Source of the DNA: Verrucomicrobiales bacterium
Lineage (GTDB): Bacteria; Verrucomicrobiota; Verrucomicrobiia; Limisphaerales; J093
Reading direction: 5' to 3'
DNA: 64,000 bases
NCBI GenBank assembly: GCA_024233305.1
Contig: JACKPV010000040.1
Coordinates: 34,705 to 98,704 of the forward strand
Positions 25,151 through 33,306 of the stretch are shown here, piece after piece. The first letter of the stretch is position 1; each line of letters begins with the position of its first letter. The position numbers and the translations under genes are program-made. The notes beneath the pieces are model-generated. The model made no database searches. It was given only the letters and a program-made list of their open reading frames with translations, and had not been told where the DNA came from.

Positions 25151-27585
25151 GCGGGTGCGGCGGTTTCGGCGGCCATCGACCGAGGATGGCTCCATGCCGG
25201 CAACAGATAAAGCGCGGTGACCAGCAGGCAGGCGATGCCGACGGCACAAACCTGACCGAGGCTGGCCAGGCCGGCGTTGCTCGAAAGCGCCAGCGAACCG
25301 AAAGCGGCCATGGTGGTGCTCCCGCAAAGCAGCAGGGCCCGGCCGGTGGTTGCGCGCATCGCCGCCACTGCGCCCGCCCGCCGCCGAAGCGACAGCTGGA
25401 CGTGGATCGAATAATCGATCCCGGAGCCCAGCAACAGCGGCACCGCCGTGAGGTTCATCAGGTTCCACGACCAACCGAGCATCCGCATCACAGCCAGCAT
25501 CAGGCCCAGTCCGAAGGCCACCGCGGCCAGGCTCAGGCCCACTTCCTTCCACCGCCCGAAGGTCAGCCGCAGCCCCGCAAACAGCGCCACCAGCATGCCG
25601 GCCACCAGCCAGCCGAGCCGGGCCTCGACGTGTTCGAGGAGGACTTCGCCCAGCAACTGCCACCCGCAAAGCGTAACGCCCGCGGGTGGTTGGCGGATGA
25701 AGGACGGTGGTTCGCCGGGGCCGGGATGCAGCATCCCGAGCGCCAGCCATCCCGCGGGCGTTTGCGCCGCCACGCGCTCGACCAGCCACCGACTGGATTC
25801 CCCCCAGGGCCACACCGGCAGGTCGGAGGATTTCAGGCTTTGCCACGCGGCGAACACCCCGCGGGCCATGGCGGTGCCTTCCGCGGTGAAGCCGGCGTCC
25901 TCCGCCAGCCGCGTGAGTTCCTCCGCATTCCCGGCCAACCCGGCCAGCCGCGGCAGGTTCGCAGCTTGCTCCGCGCCGTCTGGCCACAGCGGTAGGGGGA
26001 GATCGGCAGTGATTTCCAGGCCCGCCTGCCGGCCGCTCGCGATGGCCGCGTGCAGGGCTTCCAGGCGTTCCCGTGCGCCGGCCACGTCCGGCGCGGCCAC
26101 GAGGATCCAAAGCGGATCGCCCGGCTGGCCAAACCGCTGGCTGATCGTTCGGGCGGCGGCCTCCGCCCGGCTGCCCCGGGGCGTCAATGGCCGGGTGCTG
26201 TGATCCACCTCGGGAAAAGAGCGGGCCAGCACCGCGACCGCCAGCATCAGCAAAACCAGGGTTGGCGCCCAACGCCGCGCGGTGAAAGCGACCCCGGACG
26301 AACCCGGCGTCGGCCTTGGCGGTGAATGCTCCGCGGCGTTCGAGTTGGCGGGCGCAACCGCGGTCCCGGTTCCCCCGCGCCCCGCGGCTAGGTTGCGCAG
26401 GGCGAGCGGCAGGTAGGCGTAGGCCATGACGAGCGCTGCCACAACAACGCCCATCGCGACCAGCGAACCGAGTTGGGCCAGTCCGGGCAGCCCCGCGAGA
26501 TTGAGCAGCGCGAAGGCCACCGCCGTGGTCAGGGCCGAACCCCAGATCGCCCGGCCCGCCGCCAGGCGCACGGCGCGGGCATCGGCGTGTTCCCCCGAGG
26601 CCGCCTCCTGAAAGAGCACCAGCGCGTAATCCACGCTCAAGCCCATCAGGATCGCCGCGAAACCGAAGCTCACCAGGTTCAGCACTCCGAATGCCAGTCC
26701 GCCCAGCGCCGCCGTGACCAGCAGAATCACCTGCAACAACGCCACCAGCCACAGCAACGGCCCCCACCGTCGGTGCGCCAGCCAGAAGAGCACCGCGATG
26801 ATCGCCACCGTCGCCAGCACCGAAGTCCGCATGTCCCGCGCCATCCCCTCCGCCGCTTCCGCCAGAAACGCCGGCTTGCCGGTGTAGCCCACCTTCACCC
26901 CCGCCGGCCAGTCCGCAGCGTCCGCAAGCCCCGCAACCGCCATCCGCACGTCCCGCAACCACCGCGACGCCGTGTGAAAGCCGCCAAGCCCGGCCGCCGG
27001 CGACACGAAGATCAACCGGAACGTGCCGTCACCGTTGGCGAAGAGCTTCTCCCCGGCCGTCGGGTCGGCGGAGAATCCCGCGGCGCCTTCCCCGGGAACG
27101 GCGGTCAAGCCGAGGGGATCGTAGCTGAACCGCGCGATGTCGGTGGGCGAGAAGGAGGTGGCAAGCTGCTCCCGGATCCCTTCCAGGCGGGCGGGCAGCC
27201 GGGCGGGATCCAACCGGTCGGCAAGTTCCTGCACCGCCTCCGGGGTCTGGTTGAGCCAGAGCCACGCGATGAAGTCCGCCGTGTCCTCCGGATGATCCAG
27301 CCAGGGGGGCTGCCAGACCGCCCGCTCCACCAGCCCCGGAGCCGCCCGCAGTCGCGTGGCGATGGCCTCGGCGGCGTGCGAGGCGTCCTCCGCGGTCGGG
27401 GCCTCGACGGTGACGAGCAACTCGCGATCGTTGGCGAAGTGTTCCTGGTGCAGCTTGAGCCCGTGGACCGCGGGCAATTCGCCGGGCAGGAGGTTCAACA
27501 CGTCCACGTCGAAACGCAGCCGCCACAAGCCGGCCACCACAGGCAGGCAGATCAGCAACCACCACCAACGGCGGCCCATCCTCAT
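25147..27585 (-). CDS. MMPL/RND-type exporter
   Basis: This 812-residue inner-membrane protein has the double RND layout. A single N-terminal span (WWWLLICLPVVAGLWRL) precedes a large periplasmic loop, then five spans (starting VLATVAIIAVLFWLAHRRWG), a second loop, and five more spans (LVAGMLVALFAGLRLTFG onward). GSGIDYSIHVQLSLRRR and FAAILMGLSVDYALVLFQ match the MMPL motif with acidic residues in the membrane segments. It belongs with the predicted exporters of COG4258 found in aryl-polyene and similar loci. It overlaps both neighbours by four bases, so it is translated with the lipoprotein upstream and the acyltransferase downstream. Confidence 0.87.
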   Translation of the reverse strand: MRMGRRWWWLLICLPVVAGLWRLRFDVDVLNLLPGELPAVHGLKLHQEHFANDRELLVTVEAPTAEDASHAAEAIATRLRAAPGLVERAVWQPPWLDHPEDTADFIAWLWLNQTPEAVQELADRLDPARLPARLEGIREQLATSFSPTDIARFSYDPLGLTAVPGEGAAGFSADPTAGEKLFANGDGTFRLIFVSPAAGLGGFHTASRWLRDVRMAVAGLADAADWPAGVKVGYTGKPAFLAEAAEGMARDMRTSVLATVAIIAVLFWLAHRRWGPLLWLVALLQVILLVTAALGGLAFGVLNLVSFGFAAILMGLSVDYALVLFQEAASGEHADARAVRLAAGRAIWGSALTTAVAFALLNLAGLPGLAQLGSLVAMGVVVAALVMAYAYLPLALRNLAAGRGGTGTAVAPANSNAAEHSPPRPTPGSSGVAFTARRWAPTLVLLMLAVAVLARSFPEVDHSTRPLTPRGSRAEAAARTISQRFGQPGDPLWILVAAPDVAGARERLEALHAAIASGRQAGLEITADLPLPLWPDGAEQAANLPRLAGLAGNAEELTRLAEDAGFTAEGTAMARGVFAAWQSLKSSDLPVWPWGESSRWLVERVAAQTPAGWLALGMLHPGPGEPPSFIRQPPAGVTLCGWQLLGEVLLEHVEARLGWLVAGMLVALFAGLRLTFGRWKEVGLSLAAVAFGLGLMLAVMRMLGWSWNLMNLTAVPLLLGSGIDYSIHVQLSLRRRAGAVAAMRATTGRALLLCGSTTMAAFGSLALSSNAGLASLGQVCAVGIACLLVTALYLLPAWSHPRSMAAETAAPA

Positions 27586-28046
27586 GGCGCGAGATACCCC
27601 TCCAGGGTCTCACCGGTCTTCGGATTGGACAGGCTCCAGCCATCCCCGCGGAGCGGGGCAAAGGCGACCGCACCCGGCAACGATCGCCCGCCCAGGGCGT
27701 CGGCGAGATGCAGCCACAGCAACCGGTGCGTGCCGCGGCCCCGACCGCCATAACGCCGCCCCTCCGACGGGAACGCCACGGTCCACCGCGGACCCGACCG
27801 CTGCGCCACGACCAGATCGAGGGGTGGTTTGGAAAACTGAAGGACGAAATCGCCCGTGGCATTGGTGGCAAGCATCAGTTCCCCGGCCAGCTCGGGCGCC
27901 TCGGGACGGGGATGCCACACGGCCTGTCCGAAGCGCACGTTCCAACCGGCGGCGGAGGTGTCCACCGGCGGGAGGTTGGGTGTCGCGCACCCCGCCGCCA
28001 GCAGGCCGGCCACGGCAGCCAAACCGATGAAGAACGCGGATTTCAT
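27582..28046 (-). CDS. Small lipoprotein, DUF3261-like
   Basis: The ATG at 28046 gives 154 residues with a lipoprotein signal (FFIGLAAVAGLLAAGC). The mature part is beta-rich (AGELMLATNATGDFVLQFSK, LDLVVAQRSGPRWTVAFP) and ends near GWSLSNPKTGETLEGYL. Size, anchor and place between an FAD oxidoreductase and an MMPL exporter match the DUF3261 lipoproteins of aryl-polyene clusters, thought to help outer-membrane placement. Similarity at sequence level is only suggestive. Both ends overlap neighbours as ATGA. Confidence 0.65.
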   Translation of the reverse strand: MKSAFFIGLAAVAGLLAAGCATPNLPPVDTSAAGWNVRFGQAVWHPRPEAPELAGELMLATNATGDFVLQFSKPPLDLVVAQRSGPRWTVAFPSEGRRYGGRGRGTHRLLWLHLADALGGRSLPGAVAFAPLRGDGWSLSNPKTGETLEGYLAP

Positions 28047-29314
28047 GTGGCAAGCGATGGCGGGGCGAAAGTGATGCGGGGCACGAGCGGCCAGCGCTTC
28101 TGGACCCGCACCAGCAGGTAGAAGCACTCGAGCCGCCAGCGGATGGACCAGGAGGGTTCGAGGTCGCCCGCCAGCACGGCGACCACCGCCGCCGGCACCT
28201 GCAACCCGTTGCGGGGTTCAAGAAACAGCTCCATGAACGGCTGCGTGTAGAAATGCCCGACCAACCGCCAGTAAACCTGCATTGCCCGGCGCACCCGGCG
28301 GTCGTAGGCACGGTATGTGCGCTCCCCGTCATGGCCGGCGCGCAGGGCGCTCGCCGCCGCGTCCGCCGCGAGGCGCCCGGTCCACATGGCCAGATACACT
28401 CCCGCCGAAAAGATCGGGTCCATGAACCCGGCGGCATCCCCCACGCGCAACACCCGGGGATCGGCGAGTCGCCGGTTGAAATACGAGAAATCGCTGGTCG
28501 CCTTCAACTCCCCCACCCGCGCCGCCTTCGCCAGCCGCTCCTGCATCAGCGGACTCGCCGCCACCGCCCGCTGGAACACCGCCCCGGCATCGCGCCCGTG
28601 CGCCGTGTAGTCCGCCGGATCCAACACCAGCCCCACGCTCGTCCGCTCTTCCGAGACCGGGATCAACCAGAACCAATGCCGCGCATCCCGCACGATGACG
28701 GTGTCGCCGCCCGCCTCCCCTGCGGAGCGGGCCACCCCGTCGAAATGGGCGAACACCGCCATCTTGCGGTGATCCGGATGCACCGACCGGAGCCCCTGCT
28801 GGTTGCCGGTGAGGTTCGCACGCCCGCTGGCGTCGATCAGGTGGGCGGCATTAAACGAGCGGACCTCGCCGTTCGGACTCTGCGCCTGGACGCTCACCCC
28901 GCCGGTGCTGGTTTCGAAACCCCGCACCGACCACCCTTCGCGGACCTCCGCGCCGCTGGCGCGCGCGTGTTCGAGCAGGATTTGATCGAAGCGCGCCCGC
29001 TCCACCTGGATCGCCTCGGTATGGCGCGTAAACACGCCGTTGCTAAAGGCAAAACGGGTCACCTTCTTCCCGGAGGCCAGATGGAACTGCGCCCCGGTTT
29101 TCCGGGGAAACCCCGCCTCCGCCAACGCCGGCCAGACCCCCATTTCCTCGAACAACGGCCGGTTGTAGGGCAGCAAGGATTCCCCCACATGAAAGCGCGG
29201 AAAGCGATCCTTCTCCAGCAGCAGCACCCGGTGACCCGCCCGGGCCAGGAAGGTCGCCGCGGTGCTGCCCGCCGGTCCGCCGCCGATGATGATAACGTCC
29301 GCGTCCAGTTGCAT
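28043..29314 (-). CDS. FAD-dependent oxidoreductase (tryptophan-halogenase/geranylgeranyl-reductase-like)
   Basis: This 423-residue flavoprotein starts with the dinucleotide-binding motif VIIIGGGPAGSTAATFLARA. HVGESLLPYNRPLFEEMGVW follows, the conserved GES segment of this group, then HLIDASGRANLTG and RVLRVGDAAGFMDPIFSAGV, the second FAD-contact motif. The ATG at 29314 places the motif at the extreme N-terminus as usual. The halogenase lysine motif region is not clear, so a halogenase role is not claimed. It is the first gene of the six-gene operon and may oxidise or tailor an acyl or aryl chain. Confidence 0.85.
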   Translation of the reverse strand: MQLDADVIIIGGGPAGSTAATFLARAGHRVLLLEKDRFPRFHVGESLLPYNRPLFEEMGVWPALAEAGFPRKTGAQFHLASGKKVTRFAFSNGVFTRHTEAIQVERARFDQILLEHARASGAEVREGWSVRGFETSTGGVSVQAQSPNGEVRSFNAAHLIDASGRANLTGNQQGLRSVHPDHRKMAVFAHFDGVARSAGEAGGDTVIVRDARHWFWLIPVSEERTSVGLVLDPADYTAHGRDAGAVFQRAVAASPLMQERLAKAARVGELKATSDFSYFNRRLADPRVLRVGDAAGFMDPIFSAGVYLAMWTGRLAADAAASALRAGHDGERTYRAYDRRVRRAMQVYWRLVGHFYTQPFMELFLEPRNGLQVPAAVVAVLAGDLEPSWSIRWRLECFYLLVRVQKRWPLVPRITFAPPSLAT

Positions 29315-29429
29315 GTCGCAGCCGCCGACTATGGCCTGCCACAACCCGCGCTGTCCACGCCAACACGCAAAGCGCACCCCCTCCTCCACCTCATCACAAA
29401 GCCGCTAAACCGTAACCATGCAGTTGGAT

Positions 29430-29605
29430 CCGCCACGGATGGACGCGCATGGGCACAGATGTTGGGGGGGGGAACGGAAGCCGCCCGCCCGGGATTGGGA
29501 CTCACCATCCAGTGATTGCGCTGCCCCTCTCGGTAACGCGGCTTCGCCGTGCCCCATCCGGGTCATCCGTGCCCATCCGCGGTCCATCAGCTGAATCGTC
29601 ACGGC
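29430..29605. repeat. Dispersed intergenic repeat, copy 2 (terminal inverted repeats)
   Basis: Left end GATGGACGCGCATGGGCACA and right end TGCCCATCCGCGGTCCATCA are inverted repeats with a few mismatches. The interior shares long stretches with copy 1 at 15823-15985 (GGGAC/GGTTC...CCCGCC, then CCATCCG...CCATCCGCGGTC). It fills most of the gap between the prepilin gene and the FAD oxidoreductase; no gene is seen in 29315-29623. Confidence 0.6.
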
Positions 29606-29623
29606 CAGGTGCGCTCATTCAAA

Positions 29624-30451
29624 TCACGGCTGTCGCTGGTAGTCCGCCTTCGGTAGGGCGGCTTGCTGGAGTCGCTCCAAGTCGGCGCGATCAGCCGCAT
29701 TCTCCACGCGCTTCCAATAGCTCTCTTTTCGGTTGAAGAGCTTGCGCCATTTCCACCTCCACAACTCCGCGTGTCCATCGACGAACGACAGTGTCCCAGT
29801 CCGATCATGTCGCCCCGCCGGCAGGTTAACCCAGCGATCGTCCGGTGCCGGCCAAACAAGGAAATGCCCATCATCGATGCTGTCGTCCGCTTCGTCAATG
29901 AACACGCAGATCTGCGACGGGCTGAATTGGAAGCTCTCCCGCCATAGGACGGTCTGAACATCCTTTGATCGACCGCCGAAATTCCCGTTCATCGCGTAGC
30001 TTCGAGTCCGCAGCACCTCTCCGTCGGCACCGGGCCGCTGTTGGACGCTCGAATCATCGCCGGGGCAGCGATACACCTCTGCGGAAGCCACATACCCGTA
30101 ACGACCAAATGTCCCCAGCTGAAGTGCTCGCGGGTCAGGATCGTATGGAGCACTGCTGGGACCACACCAGGAATGAAAAGAGCTGCGCCACATCCTGCCG
30201 ATCAGCTCCGAGTGGTTCTCGGGATAACGTCCATTGTGGTCTCCGGTGTAAGCCTGCCAGGCAACCTGCAATTGCTTCAAGTTGCCAAGGCACACGATGC
30301 CGTCGGCGCGAGCCCGGGCGCGGTTGAGCGCCGGAAGCATCATGCCTGCCAACACTCCGATGATCGCAATCACCACCAGCATTTCAATCAGGGTAAACCC
30401 GGTCGCTGGACACAGGCGTGACGAGAGATCTGGTTGCCGGGCGGGCTTCAT
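29624..30451 (-). CDS. Prepilin-like (type II secretion/type IV pilin) protein
   Basis: This 275-residue protein has the class III leader GFTLIEMLVVIAIIGVLAGM, cleaved before Phe with Glu5 conserved, followed by LPALNRARARADGIVCLGNL and a C-terminal SFVDGHAELWRW motif of the DUF1559-like/H-X9-DG group. Such proteins are very numerous in Planctomycetes and Verrucomicrobia and are thought to be surface or pseudopilus components. The ATG at 30451 overlaps the stop of the upstream prepilin gene (ATGA), so the two are paired. Confidence 0.85.
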   Translation of the reverse strand: MKPARQPDLSSRLCPATGFTLIEMLVVIAIIGVLAGMMLPALNRARARADGIVCLGNLKQLQVAWQAYTGDHNGRYPENHSELIGRMWRSSFHSWCGPSSAPYDPDPRALQLGTFGRYGYVASAEVYRCPGDDSSVQQRPGADGEVLRTRSYAMNGNFGGRSKDVQTVLWRESFQFSPSQICVFIDEADDSIDDGHFLVWPAPDDRWVNLPAGRHDRTGTLSFVDGHAELWRWKWRKLFNRKESYWKRVENAADRADLERLQQAALPKADYQRQP

Positions 30452-31002
30452 TTGCCCTCCTTTCCCGCATGACCATCCGCGAAGACCGCGTTGCGGCTGT
30501 TCCCAGGATGCCACGCGCCACCATCCCGCAGGAGATACACCTCACTGTCGCTCCGGCCCGAATCGGGCTCCCCGAGACGATGCAGCGCCTTCCCGTTGAG
30601 AGAGCGATTCCATTCGTAGCTGGAACCGGTCCGCTCAAACCTGCCCTCCTGGTCTGCCGGGCACTGGAACAACTCTCCGCTGCTGACAAGATTCAAGCTC
30701 TCTGGTAGCGTCGTGTCCGCTCCCGGATTGGAGAGATCGGCCGGGACACGGGGAAGCCGGCCGTCTTGATCATCAGCATGCAATCGTACCGCAACGCCGA
30801 TTTGCCTCAAGTTGCTCAAACACTTGCTCGAGCTCGCCTTCCGCTTCGCCGCGCTCAATGCTGGCAGCAGCATTCCCGCCAACAAGGCAATGATTCCGAT
30901 CACGACAAGAAGCTCGATCAGCGTAAAGCCAATACACAACACATCTGCCGCCCGGTGCAGGTCTTTCCCTGTTGAGTGAGCTGTGAAGGCATTCCGTTTC
31001 AT
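30448..31002 (-). CDS. Short prepilin-like protein
   Basis: This 184-residue protein has the leader GFTLIELLVVIGIIALLAGM and then LPALSAAKRKASSSKCLSNL, with NAVFADGHAGK near the end. It is a smaller relative of the following gene, which starts inside its stop codon. The start at 31002 leaves about 24 residues before the cleavage site, somewhat long for a prepilin leader but shared by many members in this phylum. Confidence 0.82.
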   Translation of the reverse strand: MKRNAFTAHSTGKDLHRAADVLCIGFTLIELLVVIGIIALLAGMLLPALSAAKRKASSSKCLSNLRQIGVAVRLHADDQDGRLPRVPADLSNPGADTTLPESLNLVSSGELFQCPADQEGRFERTGSSYEWNRSLNGKALHRLGEPDSGRSDSEVYLLRDGGAWHPGNSRNAVFADGHAGKEGK

Positions 31003-31089
31003 GCAACCGTTGGCGCTTAAGCCACCTCGTCCACAATGGCTCGTCCACAACAATGATGCAAACGTTTGGTCATGGTCGTCCCATCCGAT

Positions 31090-31857
31090 TCACACCTCTT
31101 CCCCCGGTCCCCGCCTGCCCCACCCCTCACGCCATAATCGCCACATGCCGCATAGATCCCTCCAAATCGTCCACAACAGCCGCACCCGCGTGTCCCGGTC
31201 CTCCACCCAGCGTACTGGGATCTCTACGATGCGAAGACCGGCCCGGTGTGCCCGCCAAAGCAGTTCCGTGTCGAAGAACCACCCTTCATCCTCCACCTGT
31301 GGCAGCAACTGGGTTGCCGCCGCTCGGCTAATCGCCTTAAAGCCGCACTGTGCGTCCCGAACCGGCAACCGCAATACACCGTGTAGCAACACATTGTAAC
31401 CCCGGCTAAGAACTTCCCGTTTCCAAGAGCGCTGGGTCTTCGCTCCCACCGACAATCGCGAGCCGATCACCAAATCCGCTTCATCCGCCAGTAACGGCGC
31501 CAGCAGGCTCGGGACACTTGCCAGGTCCGTGCTGAGGTCCACATCCATATAGCTGAGGATTTCCCCCTCACTCCTACACCAGGCCTCCTTAAGCGCTCCA
31601 CCTCGACCCGGCTGCGAGCGATGCCGCAGGAGCACTTTGACCGCCCCCTCGTGCGCGAATTCCTTCACCACGGTTTCCCCGATCTCCTCGGTTGCATCGC
31701 TTGACCCGTTCTCCGCGACCACCACCTCCCACGTCACATCCTCCGCGCCTCGGTGCCTTGGGAGCCCGGCCGTCCTCAGTGCCTCCACCACCTTCCGCAC
31801 GCTAGCCGCCAATTGCGCTTCTTCGTTGTGCACCGGGAGGGTAACATTGATCAGCAT
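31090..31857 (-). CDS. Family 2 glycosyltransferase (dolichyl-phosphate mannosyltransferase-like)
   Basis: This 255-residue GT-A enzyme shows INVTLPVHNEEAQLAASVRK, VVVAENGSSDATEE, RGGALKEAW and SYMDVDLSTDL with the DxD metal site, then VIGSRLSVGAKTQRSWKREV and DAQCGFKAISR. This matches the polyprenol-phosphate glycosyltransferase branch, which makes lipid-linked sugar donors for GT-C enzymes. The start overlaps the preceding GT-C gene by seven bases, so donor synthesis and use are probably coupled. Confidence 0.87.
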   Translation of the reverse strand: MLINVTLPVHNEEAQLAASVRKVVEALRTAGLPRHRGAEDVTWEVVVAENGSSDATEEIGETVVKEFAHEGAVKVLLRHRSQPGRGGALKEAWCRSEGEILSYMDVDLSTDLASVPSLLAPLLADEADLVIGSRLSVGAKTQRSWKREVLSRGYNVLLHGVLRLPVRDAQCGFKAISRAAATQLLPQVEDEGWFFDTELLWRAHRAGLRIVEIPVRWVEDRDTRVRLLWTIWRDLCGMWRLWREGWGRRGPGEEV

Positions 31858-33020
31858 CGCTTCGCCTCCATTCCCTCGCGCTCCGTTTTCCCGGCGCTCT
31901 TTTGGCCCTTCCACGTGTCCCGCACCAGAAGCACCAGTGCCCCTCCCATCACCACCGCCAACACCGGTCTCGGAAACGGCTCAGAGTTGAACAGGTACGG
32001 TAGGTACGTGAAGAAGGACGCCGTCTGAATCAGCACGGTCACAATCCAACCCCGGGCTGCCCAAAACGCGTACGCCACGGACAGCACGTCCGCCGGGAAG
32101 AAGTAGCGCTCGTGCATTGCCGGAAGGAGATAGGGCATCAACACGACCGAGAGCAACGCGACTCGCACTAATTCCTGATCCGACCGCCCTTCCCCATGGC
32201 CTCGCATCACGAACCACACGAAGGCCACTGCCCCAAAGACCGCTACTCCCAGCGCAATCGGAAATAGTGTTTCGAAATGGGAGGCCGTGACCCACTGGTA
32301 GATGTTAGTCGCCCCGAGCGTCAATGCCGGAAACGGCAGAATGCGCTGATGCGCATACAGCAACACCAGCTCCTGCAATGGTCTTCCCGCCAGCCACGCA
32401 GGCGTTGCCAGAACGAGGTACACTGCCGAAATAATCGACAGCAACGCGAGAGACAACCGCCGTTGCAGCACCAACACCAGGGTACATGGCCCCAAGAACA
32501 CGGCTTGTGGCTTGAAGGAGAACGCGACACCAAGTGCCACCATTGCGCCCACGTCTCGCCCCTTCAACAGGTAGTACACGCAGCCGACCATGCCCGACAC
32601 GTACATCGCATCACATTGACCCCAGCGCGACGCATTCGCCGCCATCGTTGGTAACCACGCTGTTGCCAGAGCCCCCCACCACCAGCTCCGTTCAGTACCA
32701 ACACCGTGCTGCACGACCCCACCGACAAACCCCGCCACCAGAAAGTCAAAGGCCACGTAAACCAGCTTGACCGAGAAGACCCGTGGCAGTGGAAGCGAGG
32801 TGGCGATTGCCAGGACATAAAGGTAGAGCGGCGGGTAGTTGCTGAAGTCCTGTCCCAGCGCCAGCCAACAACCATTATCGTCGATACACTCCCACCACGG
32901 GACCATATCCCCTTGCATATCTCCGCTGACAAACCCCAACATGCGTCCGCGTATCGCCACGGCACCCATTAGCAGCAGGAACCATGTGCTACTCTCCTGC
33001 CATCGCGTGTTCACGTGCAT
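31851..33020 (-). CDS. GT-C-type integral-membrane glycosyltransferase
   Basis: This 389-residue protein has about ten hydrophobic spans. LGQDFSNYPPLYLYVLAIAT and WGQCDAMYVSGMVGCVYYLL resemble the loop motifs of mannosyltransferase-like GT-C enzymes, which take sugar from a polyprenol phosphate at the outer face of the membrane. The ATG at 33020 places one short lead before the first span. It precedes and overlaps a family 2 glycosyltransferase that could provide its donor. Acceptor unknown. Confidence 0.75.
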   Translation of the reverse strand: MHVNTRWQESSTWFLLLMGAVAIRGRMLGFVSGDMQGDMVPWWECIDDNGCWLALGQDFSNYPPLYLYVLAIATSLPLPRVFSVKLVYVAFDFLVAGFVGGVVQHGVGTERSWWWGALATAWLPTMAANASRWGQCDAMYVSGMVGCVYYLLKGRDVGAMVALGVAFSFKPQAVFLGPCTLVLVLQRRLSLALLSIISAVYLVLATPAWLAGRPLQELVLLYAHQRILPFPALTLGATNIYQWVTASHFETLFPIALGVAVFGAVAFVWFVMRGHGEGRSDQELVRVALLSVVLMPYLLPAMHERYFFPADVLSVAYAFWAARGWIVTVLIQTASFFTYLPYLFNSEPFPRPVLAVVMGGALVLLVRDTWKGQKSAGKTEREGMEAKRC

Positions 33021-33208
33021 GTCCTTGCGGAACTCCCGACACGGCGCCAGGCCCAGTGCCAACGCGTGACATGAGTAAACACCGCCACCACTACAATGCC
33101 CATTGCGTTGGACGTCCACATGTTGCGCCCCAAGCCACCGACGAGAACCATAAACACGGCCAGGTTCACATCCAGCACCGCTACCTTGACGGCATTGCTG
33201 TTGACCAC
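33011..33208 (-). CDS. Small possible membrane ORF (hypothetical)
   Basis: This 65-residue frame from a GTG has a GGGGGAGG Shine-Dalgarno-like sequence a few bases upstream and one or two hydrophobic stretches (VAVLDVNLAVFMVLVGGL, AMGIVVVAVFTHV). It overlaps the GT-C start by 10 bases. It could be a genuine small membrane protein, or a frame-shifted N-terminal extension of the GT-C protein. I recognise no family. Confidence 0.3.
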   Translation of the reverse strand: MVNSNAVKVAVLDVNLAVFMVLVGGLGRNMWTSNAMGIVVVAVFTHVTRWHWAWRRVGSSARTCT

Positions 33209-33306
33209 ACGCCTCCCCCGAGAATTCTTAGAGGCAGTTGACCGTGGTGCGAGGGTCCACCAGTCGTAGCCAGACCCGGCGCTTTATCCTTAGTCCTCTC
33301 ACTTCA

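Noticed and set aside
24206..26962. 918-residue minus-strand frame upstream of the acyltransferase
   Set aside because: Only the last 314 residues have domain character. The rest is an out-of-frame reading of the MMPL exporter.
28043..29314. Tryptophan halogenase assignment for the FAD enzyme
   Set aside because: The flavin motifs fit, but the halogenase-specific Trp and Lys motifs are not seen, so only a general oxidoreductase call is made.
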